A DNA stretch of 35,247 nt from Protofrankia sp. CiT1 (GTDB taxonomy: Bacteria; Actinomycetota; Actinomycetes; Frankiales; Frankiaceae), in contig NZ_CAKJTL010000024.1 in assembly GCF_917627385.1 (NCBI RefSeq), positions 1 to 35,247 on the forward strand, written 5' to 3'. Below, piece after piece: positions 6,964 to 15,268 of the stretch. Within the stretch, counting starts at the first letter, position 1. Each line of letters opens with the position of its first letter. The position numbers were made by a program, and so were the translations under genes. The notes under the pieces were generated by a model. That model was not told where the DNA came from. It worked only from the letters and a program-made list of their open reading frames with translations, and did no database searches.

Positions 6964-7785
6964 TCAGATGTCGGCGCGGTGCCGCGCCTCGACGGCGATG
7001 AAGTCCGGCCGGCGTTTCTCCCGGATGGCGGTGATCCCCTCCTGCGCGGACGGGCTCGCAAAGCCGTAGAACTCGTGCGCGAGCGAGGCTTCGAACGCGG
7101 GCAGCTGCAGCTGGTACCAGTGGTTGAGGGAGGACTTGGTCGCGCGCAGCGCGTCGGACGAACCGGTCGCGAGTGACGTCGCCACCTCGAGACCGCGGGC
7201 GTGGACTTGGTCGTCGTCCACCGCCAGCGAGACCAGCCCGATGCGCTCGGCCTCCTCGCCGGTGAGGCGTTCGCAGGTGAGCAGGTAGTACTTGGCCTTG
7301 GCCATCCCGCACAGCAGCGGCCAGCACAGCACGGCGTGGTCGCCGGCCGCGACACCGAGGCGGGTGTGGCCGTCGACGATGGTCGCGTGGCGCCCGACCA
7401 CCGAGATGTCGGCCATCATGCCGACGGCGAGACCCGCGCCGACGGCCGGGCCGTGCATGGCCGAGACCACTGGCTTGGACAGGTTGAGCACGCCGAGGAC
7501 CATGGCGCGCGCCTCGTGCAGGACCCTGGTGCGGACTCCGGGGCTGTCGGCCATCTCCTGGAGCAGGTCGAAGGTGCCGCCGGCGGAGAACCCCTTGCCC
7601 TCGCCCTGGACGAGCACGACACGGGTCTCAGGGTCGCGGTCGATGACCGGCCAGACCTCGGCGAGGTCGCGGTGCATGCGGGGGCTGACCGCGTTGAGAT
7701 TGGGTGCGTCGAGCACGATGCGCAGAACGCCGAGCGCGGGTCGCTCGAAACGCAGCGTCGGGAAGTCGTCGTATCGGTCGCTCAC
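6964..7785 (-). CDS. Enoyl-CoA hydratase/isomerase (crotonase family)
   Basis: The product is 273 residues from GTG 7785, which has GGAG eight bases upstream. A longer open frame reaches GTG 7884 but has no ribosome site, and its extra 33 residues look like non-coding sequence. Crotonase features: [40 protein letters not shown] (first oxyanion-hole segment), [19 protein letters not shown] (second oxyanion segment), and [20 protein letters not shown]. In this last block the usual catalytic Glu position of hydratases (GL.PE.G) reads AGD, so a Gly/Asp-type member is likely, as in some dehalogenase or isomerase relatives. The downstream MaoC gene can supply a true hydratase. Confidence 0.85.
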   Translation of the reverse strand: MSDRYDDFPTLRFERPALGVLRIVLDAPNLNAVSPRMHRDLAEVWPVIDRDPETRVVLVQGEGKGFSAGGTFDLLQEMADSPGVRTRVLHEARAMVLGVLNLSKPVVSAMHGPAVGAGLAVGMMADISVVGRHATIVDGHTRLGVAAGDHAVLCWPLLCGMAKAKYYLLTCERLTGEEAERIGLVSLAVDDDQVHARGLEVATSLATGSSDALRATKSSLNHWYQLQLPAFEASLAHEFYGFASPSAQEGITAIREKRRPDFIAVEARHRADI

Positions 7786-7902
7786 ACGTGACTCCAGCGT
7801 TGTCGCGCCGCGGCCCGCGGCAGGGGGATCAGCTGTGGTCGTCTCGTCGATGACGGCTGGTCGGGACGGCTGGTTCCGAAGCACACTACTCGACGAATCG
7901 AT

Positions 7903-7916
7903 TAATACGCTTACTG
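7903..7916 (-). promoter_or_regulatory. Operator-like motif, site 2
   Basis: Read on the minus strand the site is CAGTAAGCGTATTA, 12 of 14 identical to site 1 (732-745). It lies in the divergent region between the enoyl-CoA hydratase start (7785) and the thiolase start (8080), so one bound protein could control both. The surrounding 7895-7925 is strongly AT-rich. Confidence 0.4.
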
Positions 7917-8040
7917 ATTAAGTGTCGCACGTCGAGGCCTGTGGCGACGAGGCTGACGAGGTCAACGGGGTCCGGGGCGCTCGTGGTGGCGGCGGGTGAG
8001 CGCCCGGCTGGACTGTCGCACCTCGGTGTCGCTCATGGCA

Positions 8041-8073
8041 TCGTTTATATAAATATTCCAATATTATCGGAGG
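8041..8073 (+). promoter_or_regulatory. AT-rich promoter region and ribosome site of the thiolase gene
   Basis: Bases 8044-8067 are almost entirely A/T, very unusual in this genome, and include AATATT-CC-AATATT (8052-8065), which is both a direct and an inverted repeat. CGGAGG at 8068-8073 is the ribosome site for GTG 8080. The A/T block is close to the start codon, so it may be an operator or a very short leader promoter. Confidence 0.45.
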
Positions 8074-8079
8074 CTTGCT

Positions 8080-9309
8080 GTGCGCGAGGCGTGGATCATC
8101 GATGGAGTACGGTCACCACGTGGCCGGGGCAAGGTGACCGGATCGCTGCACCCGCTGCACCCGCAGGAGGTGCTGGCGCAGGTTCTCAACGCCCTGCGTG
8201 ACCGCGTCGGCTTCGACCCGCTCGAGGTCGAGGACGTGGTCGCCGGCAACGGGATGCAGACCGGGGAACATGGCGCCGACATCGGTCGGCTCGCGTTGCT
8301 GGCGGCCGGCTGGCCGGTCGAGACACCCGGCTCGAGCCTCAACCGGTACTGCGGATCCGGCCAGCAGGCGGTCAGCTGGGCGGCGATGGGCATCCTGTCC
8401 GGTCACCAGGATCTCGTTGTCGGCTGCGGCGTCGAGTCGATGTCACGCTGGCCGGTGGCCGAGGGCGTGGTGACGCTCGACGCCGGCAACGCCCATCTGC
8501 GGGAGCTCTACCCGATGGTCCCGCAGGGCGTCAGCGCCGACCTCATCGCGACGCTGGAGGGCTTCACCCGCGAGGACGTGGACACCTTCGCAGCCCTAAG
8601 CCAGGAGCGGTGCGCCAAGGCCGTGGCCGAGGGCCGGTTCGACGGCTCGGTCGTGCCGATCAGGCATCTCGACGGCACGCTCGCCCTCGACCGTGATGAG
8701 TTCCCCCGCCCCGATACGACGGTGGCCACGCTCGCGAAGCTGCCGGCGTCGTTCGAGCAGCTGGCGACCCAGGTGCAGCCGGGCTTCGACCGGTCCTTCG
8801 ACGACATGTGCCGCGAGGTCTATCCCCAGGCTGGCGAGATCCGCCACGTCCACCACGCGGGCAACTCCAGCGGCGTCGTCGACGGCGCGTCGGCGATCGT
8901 GCTTGCCTCGCCCGACTACGCCCGCGCCCACGGGCTGACCCCGCGAGCGCGCGTCCGGATGACCGCGGTGGCGGGCGCCGATCCTGTGATCATGTTGACC
9001 GCCCCCGGCCCGGCCAGCCTGCGTTGCCTGGCCAAGGCGGGCATGACCGTGGCCGACATCGATCTCTGGGAGATCAACGAAGCCTTCGCCGCGGTCCCGT
9101 TGAAGACCATCCGCGATCTTGATCTCGACCCGGAGCGGGTCAACGTCAACGGTGGGGCGATCGCGCTGGGCCATCCGATCGGAGCGTCTGGCCCGATGCT
9201 CATCCAGACCGTGCTGGACGAGCTTGAGCGGCGGGACAGCACCGTCGGCCTGGTGACGATGTGCACCGGCGGCGGCATGGGCACGGCGACGATCGTGGAG
9301 CGGATCTGA
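8080..9309 (+). CDS. Acetyl-CoA C-acyltransferase (thiolase)
   Basis: The 409-residue enzyme shows the complete thiolase catalytic set: Cys91 in [11 protein letters not shown] (acyl acceptor), His365 in [14 protein letters not shown], and Cys395 in [10 protein letters not shown], plus [13 protein letters not shown] and [20 protein letters not shown]. It should cleave a 3-ketoacyl-CoA with CoA, the last step of a beta-oxidation round, though biosynthetic use in reverse cannot be excluded. GTG 8080 has CGGAGG upstream. It is transcribed alone, divergent from the enoyl-CoA hydratase group and convergent with the aldehyde dehydrogenase, with a hairpin at 9355-9389 between them. Length and motifs are like FadA5/FadA6-type degradative thiolases. 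Confidence 0.92.
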   Translation: MREAWIIDGVRSPRGRGKVTGSLHPLHPQEVLAQVLNALRDRVGFDPLEVEDVVAGNGMQTGEHGADIGRLALLAAGWPVETPGSSLNRYCGSGQQAVSWAAMGILSGHQDLVVGCGVESMSRWPVAEGVVTLDAGNAHLRELYPMVPQGVSADLIATLEGFTREDVDTFAALSQERCAKAVAEGRFDGSVVPIRHLDGTLALDRDEFPRPDTTVATLAKLPASFEQLATQVQPGFDRSFDDMCREVYPQAGEIRHVHHAGNSSGVVDGASAIVLASPDYARAHGLTPRARVRMTAVAGADPVIMLTAPGPASLRCLAKAGMTVADIDLWEINEAFAAVPLKTIRDLDLDPERVNVNGGAIALGHPIGASGPMLIQTVLDELERRDSTVGLVTMCTGGGMGTATIVERI

Positions 9310-9354
9310 CTCCTGCCGGGCACGCCCGGGAGCGCGTCATCGGACCGGCCGTGG

Positions 9355-9389
9355 TCGGCCGTGGTACCCCCTCGGGACGCCACGGCCGA
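9355..9389. terminator. Hairpin between convergent thiolase and aldehyde dehydrogenase genes
   Basis: Arms TCGGCCGTGG (9355-9364) and CCACGGCCGA (9380-9389) are perfectly complementary with a 15-base loop. The position between two convergent stops (9309 and 9419) supports a bidirectional terminator. No T-run is present. Confidence 0.6.
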
Positions 9390-9418
9390 TCATCGGGTAC
9401 TGGCTCCTCGCGGGGGCC

Positions 9419-10867
9419 TCAGGGTGTGTCAAGAAAGATCGTCTTGTGTTCGAGGTACTCGGCCACGCCCTCCGGGCCGTACTCGCGCCCGTAGCCGGAC
9501 GAGCCGAACCCACCGAAGGGCAGCGCGAAGTCGATCGCGGCCCCCTTGTTGATCGCAACGCTGCCGCTGCGGATGCGGCCGGCGAGCTGGCGGGCCTGGT
9601 CGAGGTCCTGGGAGAAGACGGCACCGGACAGCCCGAACGGGGTGCCGTTGGCGATGGCAACGGCATCGTCGAGGTCACGGTAGGTCAGCACGGTGAGGAC
9701 CGGGCCGAAGATCTCCTCCTGGGCGATCCGCGACGTCGGCGACACAGCGGTGACGAGCGTGGGCGCGAGGTACCAGCCCCGCGTGGTGTGCGGCGGCGGG
9801 CCGCCGCCGGTGACCACCCGTCCGCCGTCCCGCTCGGCGTCCGTTATGTAGCCCAGAACCCGGTCCCGGTGCCGCTGGCTGACCAGCGGGCCAACCGTGG
9901 TGGCGGGATCGCGGGGATCGCCGACGACCAGCGCCTCGAAGGCGGTCCGCAGCGCGTCGATCAGTTCGTCGTGCCGCCGCTCGCTGACGAGGACGCGGCT
10001 GAGCGCGATACAGGCCTGCCCGTTGACAAGAGTGACCGCCGCGACGACCGCGGCCGCGACCGCGTCGAGTGGAGCGTCGTCGCACACGATGCCAGCGGAC
10101 TTGCCGCCCAGTTCGAGACTGACCCGGGCCAGATGGCTCGCGGCGGCAGCGGCGACCGCGCGACCGGTCGCGGTGCTGCCGGTGAAAGCGATCTTGTCGA
10201 CTCCTGGGTGCCGGGCGAGGTGGTCACCGCCGACGCCGTCGCTCGCCACCAGGTTCAGCACACCGGCGGGGATCCCGGCGGCGCGGGCGGCCTCGGCCAC
10301 CGGATAGGTGTCGAGGCAGGTCTCCGGCGCGGGTTTGCAGACGACCGTGCAGCCGGCGAGCATGGCCGGGGCGAACTTGTTGGCGGCCAGCACCAGCGGG
10401 CTGTTCCAGGCGGGGATTGCCGCCACGACACCGACGGGCTCCCGGGTGACGTCCGCCGAGGCGCCGAACAGGCCCGTCCGGCGTTCACTCATGGTCATCT
10501 GCTCGGCCAGACCGGCATGGTAGCGCAGCAGGGCGATCATGCCGACGGGTTCGGCCTGGGCCGCCCGCCGTGGCAGGCCGATTTCGTCGAGGACGAGCTC
10601 GCCTATCTCCTTGCGGCGCGCCGCGAGTTCGTCCGCGAACCCGGTGAGGTGAGCGGCCCGCTCCCCGAGCGTCATCCGGGGCCACGGGCCGGTGTCGAAG
10701 GCCTCCCGGGCCGCGGCGACAGCCGCGTCGACATCGGCGGGCTCGCCGCACGGCGCGCTGCCGACGACATCTTCGGTGGCGGGGCTGACGACCGTGAAAC
10801 GCCGGTCACCGGTGGCCGGGCGGAATTCTCCACCGATGAAGAACGCGTCCTGGCTGCTGGGCCGCAT
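9419..10867 (-). CDS. NAD(P)-dependent aldehyde dehydrogenase
   Basis: The 482-residue enzyme has all catalytic residues of the ALDH superfamily: Asn155 (IPAWNSP), Lys178 (VVCKPAPET), Glu252 (SLELGGKS) and nucleophile Cys286 (NGQACIALSR). FTGSTATGR is the cofactor loop and EEIFGPVLTV follows. It should oxidise an aldehyde to its acid. ATG 10867 overlaps the stop of the alcohol dehydrogenase gene (TGATG at 10865-10869), so the two are translationally coupled: alcohol to aldehyde to acid. The acid could then be activated by the CoA ligase at 1532-3049. A CoA-acylating member is unlikely because Glu252 is present. Substrate unknown. Confidence 0.92.
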   Translation of the reverse strand: MRPSSQDAFFIGGEFRPATGDRRFTVVSPATEDVVGSAPCGEPADVDAAVAAAREAFDTGPWPRMTLGERAAHLTGFADELAARRKEIGELVLDEIGLPRRAAQAEPVGMIALLRYHAGLAEQMTMSERRTGLFGASADVTREPVGVVAAIPAWNSPLVLAANKFAPAMLAGCTVVCKPAPETCLDTYPVAEAARAAGIPAGVLNLVASDGVGGDHLARHPGVDKIAFTGSTATGRAVAAAAASHLARVSLELGGKSAGIVCDDAPLDAVAAAVVAAVTLVNGQACIALSRVLVSERRHDELIDALRTAFEALVVGDPRDPATTVGPLVSQRHRDRVLGYITDAERDGGRVVTGGGPPPHTTRGWYLAPTLVTAVSPTSRIAQEEIFGPVLTVLTYRDLDDAVAIANGTPFGLSGAVFSQDLDQARQLAGRIRSGSVAINKGAAIDFALPFGGFGSSGYGREYGPEGVAEYLEHKTIFLDTP

Positions 10868-11979
10868 CAGCGGCCCAGCTCGATCACACCGCGGATGTTC
10901 CGCCCGTCGGTCATGTCCTGGTATCCCTCATTGACCTCGTCCAGCGAATAGCGGCGGGTGACCATCTCATCGAGTTTCAGCTGGCCGTTGCGATAGAGCT
11001 CCAGGAGCATCGGGATGTCCTGGTGCGGGTTGCAGAAGCCGAACAGGCAGCCGACGACCTTCTTCGCGAACGACGTGAGCATCCCTCCGGGCAGTTTGAT
11101 CGTGATTTCCTCGTAGCGGTCAGCTATGCCGGTGAGGACGAGGGTGCCGCCCTTGCGGGTCATCTCGTAGCACTGGTGGATGACCTCCGGGGTGGCCACG
11201 CCCACGCATTGGATCACGCTGTCGGCCAGGACGCCTCGGGTGAGATTGTGAACGTGGTCGAAGGCCTCGGAATGCTCGGTGAAGCCGGCGTGCGCACCGA
11301 GCTGTTTGGCGAACTCGTTCTTGAAGGGCACCGGATCCACCGTCACGACCGTCGCGGCGCCAGCCAGCAGCGCACCCTGGACCGCGGCGGCTCCGATGCC
11401 GCCGATGCCGTAGACGACCACGACGTCACCTGGGCGGACGTTCGCGGCGTTGACCGCCGAGCCCCAGCCGGTGGGCACCCCGCAGCCGACGAGGGAGGCC
11501 ACATCCAGCGGGGTGTCGTCCGGCACTTTCACGAGCGAGTACTCGTGCGCGACGAAGTGCTCGGAGAAGGTCCCCAGCGTGCAGAAGGCGCCGATGCCGG
11601 TCGTACCCAGCGCGAACCGGTAACTACCGTCGGCAAAAGCCCCGGTGAGGGTAGTGGCACCAGCGTCGCACAGGTAGGAGTGACCGGATGTGCACCAGCG
11701 GCAGTGGCCGCACACGGGAAGAAACGAGGTGACGACCTTGTCACCCGGCCGCAGCCGGGTGACCCCGGCGCCGACCGCCCGCACCACGCCACCGCCTTCG
11801 TGGCCGCCCACCAGCGGGAAGTGGAAGCCCGCGCCCTTGCCGAGGTGATCGTCGGAATGGCATAACCCGGCGAACATGGTCTCCACGAGAACTTCGCCGG
11901 CTCTGGGAGCGTCGAGCGAGAGCTCCTCCACAGACCAGGGCTGGCCTCTGCCGTGCAGAACCGCGGCACGAGTCTTCAT
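10867..11979 (-). CDS. Zinc-containing alcohol dehydrogenase, NDMA/mycofactocin-dependent type
   Basis: The 370-residue medium-chain dehydrogenase starts KTRAAVLHGRGQPWSVEE and has the catalytic zinc set (GLCHSDDHLG, GGHEGGGVV) and the structural zinc cysteines (CGHCRWCTSGHSYLC). The cofactor loop is YGIGGIGAAAVQGALLAGA, and KKVVGCLFGFCNPHQDIPML is typical of the NDMA-dependent (Rxyl_3153-type) family, whose NAD is held tightly and recycled through mycofactocin in actinobacteria. ATG 11979 gives the conserved start MKTRAAV; ATG 11985 and GTG 12006 are possible but less like relatives. It is followed by the aldehyde dehydrogenase with overlapping codons and preceded by an amidohydrolase gene 78 bases away on the same strand. 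Confidence 0.9.
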   Translation of the reverse strand: MKTRAAVLHGRGQPWSVEELSLDAPRAGEVLVETMFAGLCHSDDHLGKGAGFHFPLVGGHEGGGVVRAVGAGVTRLRPGDKVVTSFLPVCGHCRWCTSGHSYLCDAGATTLTGAFADGSYRFALGTTGIGAFCTLGTFSEHFVAHEYSLVKVPDDTPLDVASLVGCGVPTGWGSAVNAANVRPGDVVVVYGIGGIGAAAVQGALLAGAATVVTVDPVPFKNEFAKQLGAHAGFTEHSEAFDHVHNLTRGVLADSVIQCVGVATPEVIHQCYEMTRKGGTLVLTGIADRYEEITIKLPGGMLTSFAKKVVGCLFGFCNPHQDIPMLLELYRNGQLKLDEMVTRRYSLDEVNEGYQDMTDGRNIRGVIELGR

Positions 11980-12057
11980 CGTCATACCCTTCTCGTTACC
12001 GGGCACTTTGTTTTCCGGAGCATCGCCGTTTTCCGGGGCGTCGCCGCTGCCGGGCCA

Positions 12058-13776
12058 TCAGTCGAGGGACGGGGTCTCGGTGTCCCGGCCGGAGCGCAGG
12101 ATCGTCCCGGGGAAGTCCCCGGTGAACGCGCCGTCGTGGGCGATCTCGATGCCGTTGACCAGGACGTGCCGGACACCGTCGGCCTCGCCGTAGAGACGGC
12201 CCGCGCCGGCGGGCAGGTCGAAACGCGTCTCGGTGGGCTGGCGGGCGATGCGCGTCTCATCAAAGATGACGATATCGGCGGCGCCGCCGGCCCGGAGGCG
12301 CCCGCGGTCGCGCAGGCCGTACAGGCGCGCCGGGACGTCGGTGATGAGGCGGACGGCCTCCTCGAGGGTCACGACCTGCTGTTCGCGGACCCCGTGTTGC
12401 AGCAGCATCGTCGAATAGCCGAAGAACTCCACCATGTCCAGGTGTGCCCCGGCGTCGGACGCGCCGACGACGGCCCGGGGGTCGCGCCAGATCTGGGCCC
12501 GGGCCTGCCAGTCCTCCGGCTGTGCCTCCCGGGCGGGGTTGCTGAACGTCGTCTTCAGGTCGTCGGCGACGACGATGTCCATCAGGACGTCGAACGGGTC
12601 GCGGCCCTCCTCAGCGGCGATGTCGCCGACGATCCGTCCGGCATACGGCTTGGTCTGCGGGCTGAACGTCTCGATGATGTGCCGGGAGCCCCAGTCGACG
12701 AGGTGGCTGAAGGCGGAGGGTTCCTCGGCGGCGCGGCGCAGCTCACGCCGGCGGTCGGGATCACGCAGGATCGCCAGGCGCTCGTCCAGCGGCAGGAAGA
12801 GGAAGTCGTGCAGCCCCGGCACCATGTCGAGGACGAAGCCGGCGCGGAAGGAGAACCGGGCCGGTGGGGTGTCCGGCATCGTCAGGGCGATGACCTTCCC
12901 GCCGCGCGCCCGCGCGATGTCGCCGACTTCGAGCCTGGCGAGGGCGTCGGGCAGGGTCTTCGCGGTGACGGTGAGGATGTTCCAGTTCAGCGGCCGGCGG
13001 GCGGCCACCGACATCCCGACCATGACGTCGGTGATCTCCTGGCTGAAACCGCCCCGCTGGGGAAGGACAGGGAGGAACTCCAGCGAGGTGCCCTCGAACT
13101 CACCGGCCACCGCGGCCAGGGCGAACAGTTCCTCCGCGGGGGCGGCGCGGGACGGGACCGGTCGCCCGTCGGCGTCGCTGTGGCTCTGCGACCAAGTGGA
13201 GGAGAAGCCGAGACCGCCGGCGGCGATGCCTGCCCGCAACAGCCGCTTCATTGTCTCGAGCTCGTCGTCGGTCGCCGGCCGTTCGGTGGCCGCCGGCCCC
13301 ATGGCCACCCGGCGGATGGCCGAATGCCCGACCATGAAACCGGCGTTGACGGCGAGCGTCCCGTCGAGCCGGTCGAGGAACTCCGCGGTGCTGCGCCAGT
13401 CCCACGGCACGCCGACCTGTAGCGACTCCAGCGGCATGCCCTCCACCCGGGACAGCATCCGCATGAGATAGTCACCAGCTGTGTCGTCGAGCGGGGCGAC
13501 CGTGAACCCACAGTTACCGCCCAGAACGGTGGTGACCCCGTGCAGGGGTGACGGCGAGAGCGTGGGGTCCCAGAAGCCCTGCACGTCAAGATGGGTGTGG
13601 ATATCGACGAACCCGGGGCTCACGATGAGCCCGTCGGCGTCGATCGTCCGGCGTCCGGCGTCCGGCACGGCACCGATCGCGACGACGCGCCCACCGTCGA
13701 TCGCGATGTCCGCCCGCTGGCGGGGGGCTCCGGTGCCGTCGACGACCTGGCCCCCGCGTATGACGATGTCGTGCAC
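12058..13776 (-). CDS. N-acyl-D-amino-acid deacylase-like amidohydrolase
   Basis: This 572-residue member of the amidohydrolase superfamily starts DIVIRGGQVVDGTGAPRQRA, has the metal motif DIHTHLD (HxH) in GFVDIHTHLD, and closes with LYGLRDRGRLRAGGAADIVI, the strand that folds back on the N-terminal beta domain. This layout (small beta domain, TIM barrel, beta return) is that of D-aminoacylase and dihydropyrimidinase relatives. VVGASDAGAHLDM supplies the late metal Asp. It probably cleaves an amide or a cyclic amide; the natural substrate is not predictable. GTG 13776 has AGGAGG just upstream. Such genes often occur among actinobacterial acyl-CoA clusters, where their job is unclear. Confidence 0.85.
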   Translation of the reverse strand: MHDIVIRGGQVVDGTGAPRQRADIAIDGGRVVAIGAVPDAGRRTIDADGLIVSPGFVDIHTHLDVQGFWDPTLSPSPLHGVTTVLGGNCGFTVAPLDDTAGDYLMRMLSRVEGMPLESLQVGVPWDWRSTAEFLDRLDGTLAVNAGFMVGHSAIRRVAMGPAATERPATDDELETMKRLLRAGIAAGGLGFSSTWSQSHSDADGRPVPSRAAPAEELFALAAVAGEFEGTSLEFLPVLPQRGGFSQEITDVMVGMSVAARRPLNWNILTVTAKTLPDALARLEVGDIARARGGKVIALTMPDTPPARFSFRAGFVLDMVPGLHDFLFLPLDERLAILRDPDRRRELRRAAEEPSAFSHLVDWGSRHIIETFSPQTKPYAGRIVGDIAAEEGRDPFDVLMDIVVADDLKTTFSNPAREAQPEDWQARAQIWRDPRAVVGASDAGAHLDMVEFFGYSTMLLQHGVREQQVVTLEEAVRLITDVPARLYGLRDRGRLRAGGAADIVIFDETRIARQPTETRFDLPAGAGRLYGEADGVRHVLVNGIEIAHDGAFTGDFPGTILRSGRDTETPSLD

Positions 13777-13800
13777 GGTTCCTCCTGGTGAAGCGTGGTG

Positions 13801-13882
13801 CGGTTAGGCGGTTGGCGGTTGGCGGTTGGCGGTTAGGCGGTTGGCGGTTGGCGGTTGGCGGTTAGGCGGTTGGCGGTTAGGC
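13801..13882. repeat. 7-bp tandem repeat GGCGGTT with a higher-order pattern
   Basis: About eleven copies of GGCGGTT run in tandem; after some copies one A is added. The first two blocks each contain three plain units and one A-ended unit, a 29-bp super-period, then the pattern shortens. It lies in the upstream region of the minus-strand amidohydrolase gene, between its ribosome site and the hairpin at 13908-13936. Copy-number change could alter the leader length. Confidence 0.92.
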
Positions 13883-13907
13883 AGCGGTGATGGGTGGGCT
13901 CGCCAGG

Positions 13908-13936
13908 GGCGGCGCGGGGATCTGTCGCGCGCCGCC
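13908..13936. terminator. Hairpin downstream of the second amidohydrolase gene
   Basis: Arms GGCGGCGCG (13908-13916) and CGCGCCGCC (13928-13936) are perfectly complementary with an 11-base loop. It lies 26 bases past the stop of the 15170-to-13962 gene. It may terminate or attenuate transcription into the next gene on the same strand. Confidence 0.55.
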
Positions 13937-13961
13937 GGAGACAGCCATGGAGAGATTGCCC

Positions 13962-15170
13962 CTACTCGGTGATCCCGTACCGGCCGAGGCGGTAGCAGCG
14001 GATGGCGTTGCCGCGGGCCAGCAGGTACGCCTCGTCCGCGTTGAGATCCGCCGCTGCGACGATCTTTTCAAAAACCACCTTCGAGTTCGGCCACGTCGAG
14101 TCGCCGTGCGGGTAGTCGGTCTCGAACATGATCTGTTTCATGCCGATACGGTGGCGCAGGGTGAGACCGATGGCGTCGTCGAACACGCACCCGTAGATCC
14201 GGTCGCGGACGTAGCTGCTCGGGGGGCACGACAGCCGGCCATTCAGGTTGCCGTAGACCGGGCGCTGTTCCCAGATGCTGTCGAGCCGTTCCAGGATGAA
14301 CGGCATCCAGCCGATCTGGCCTTCACTGAGCGCTACACGCAGCTCCTGGAAACGCTCCAGCACGCCGCTGGTGAGCCAGTCCGCGAACGCGTGGGCGGCA
14401 CCTTGGTAGGTCAGGGCGAGCGACACGGCCCGCGGCGCGTCGACCGAGGTCATCGGGAACGTGGAGGACGAGCCGATGTGCAGGTTGAGGACGGTGTCGG
14501 TATCCTCACACGCGGCGAACAACGGATCCCAGTGGTCGGTGTGGATGCTCGGCAGCTTCAGCTTGGCCGGGTTCTCCGAGAAGCAGACCGCGTGTGACCC
14601 CTTGGCCGCGCAGCGGCGGATCTCCGCCGCCGCGAGCTCCGGATCCCACAGCGGGATCAGGGTCAACGGGATCAGCCGGCCGTACGCCTCGTCGGCGCAC
14701 CACTCGTCGATCATCCAGTCGTTGTAGGCCTGTACGCATGCCAGGCCCAGGTCACGGTCGGCACACTCGTGGAACGTCTGTCCGCAGAACCGCGGAAACG
14801 TCGGGAAGCTCAGGCCTGCCTCGGTGTGGTTGGCATCCATGTCGGCCAGCCGCGCCGTCCGGTCGTAACAGCCCGGCCGCATGTCCTCGTAGGTCATGGC
14901 CTCCCAGTGCTCGCCGAGGTAGTCCTGGTCCTTTCCCGCTGCCGCGAAGCCCGGTAGGATCTCCATTTTGACGTCCCCGAACACCCAGACGTCCGCCCAC
15001 TGGCCGTCCTCGTCCTCCCGCCACCTGCTGCGGGCGTGGCTCCCGAAGCGTCCCTTGAGCCGCACCAGACGGGGGCCGTCATCCCGGAATCGTTCGGGCA
15101 GATAGCGCTGCCACAGGTCACCCGGTTCAAGGACGTGGTCGTCAACAGAAATGATCTTTGGTGTGCTCAT
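13962..15170 (-). CDS. Amidohydrolase-2 family (ACMSD-like) TIM-barrel enzyme
   Basis: The 402-residue protein begins IISVDDHVLEPGDLWQRYLP, where one His of the usual metal pair is replaced (VDDH rather than HxH), as in several actinobacterial members. Later features are LTLIPLWDPELAAAEIRRCA, LNLHIGSSSTFP (metal His), ALSEGQIGWMPFILERLD (strand 6) and FETDYPHGDSTWP, which holds the metal Asp of the last strand. The family includes ACMS decarboxylase and other non-oxidative decarboxylases or hydrolases. ATG 15170 has GGAGGAG upstream. It is separated from the next gene on the same strand by a hairpin and a tandem repeat, so it may be regulated apart. Substrate unknown; a hydrolase or a decarboxylase is equally possible. 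Confidence 0.82.
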   Translation of the reverse strand: MSTPKIISVDDHVLEPGDLWQRYLPERFRDDGPRLVRLKGRFGSHARSRWREDEDGQWADVWVFGDVKMEILPGFAAAGKDQDYLGEHWEAMTYEDMRPGCYDRTARLADMDANHTEAGLSFPTFPRFCGQTFHECADRDLGLACVQAYNDWMIDEWCADEAYGRLIPLTLIPLWDPELAAAEIRRCAAKGSHAVCFSENPAKLKLPSIHTDHWDPLFAACEDTDTVLNLHIGSSSTFPMTSVDAPRAVSLALTYQGAAHAFADWLTSGVLERFQELRVALSEGQIGWMPFILERLDSIWEQRPVYGNLNGRLSCPPSSYVRDRIYGCVFDDAIGLTLRHRIGMKQIMFETDYPHGDSTWPNSKVVFEKIVAAADLNADEAYLLARGNAIRCYRLGRYGITE

Positions 15171-15268
15171 CGGGCTCCTCCCACCGGCATCCCGTAAATT
15201 AACGCACGTGTGCCAATCTGGACAACGGCGGGTCCGTGCCGCCGCGCAGCCGCGCCTGCCGGCGCCGT

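Noticed and set aside
7785-7884. Longer N-terminus for the minus-strand crotonase
   Set aside because: GTG 7884 has no ribosome site, and the extra residues do not resemble the family; GTG 7785 has GGAG at the right distance.
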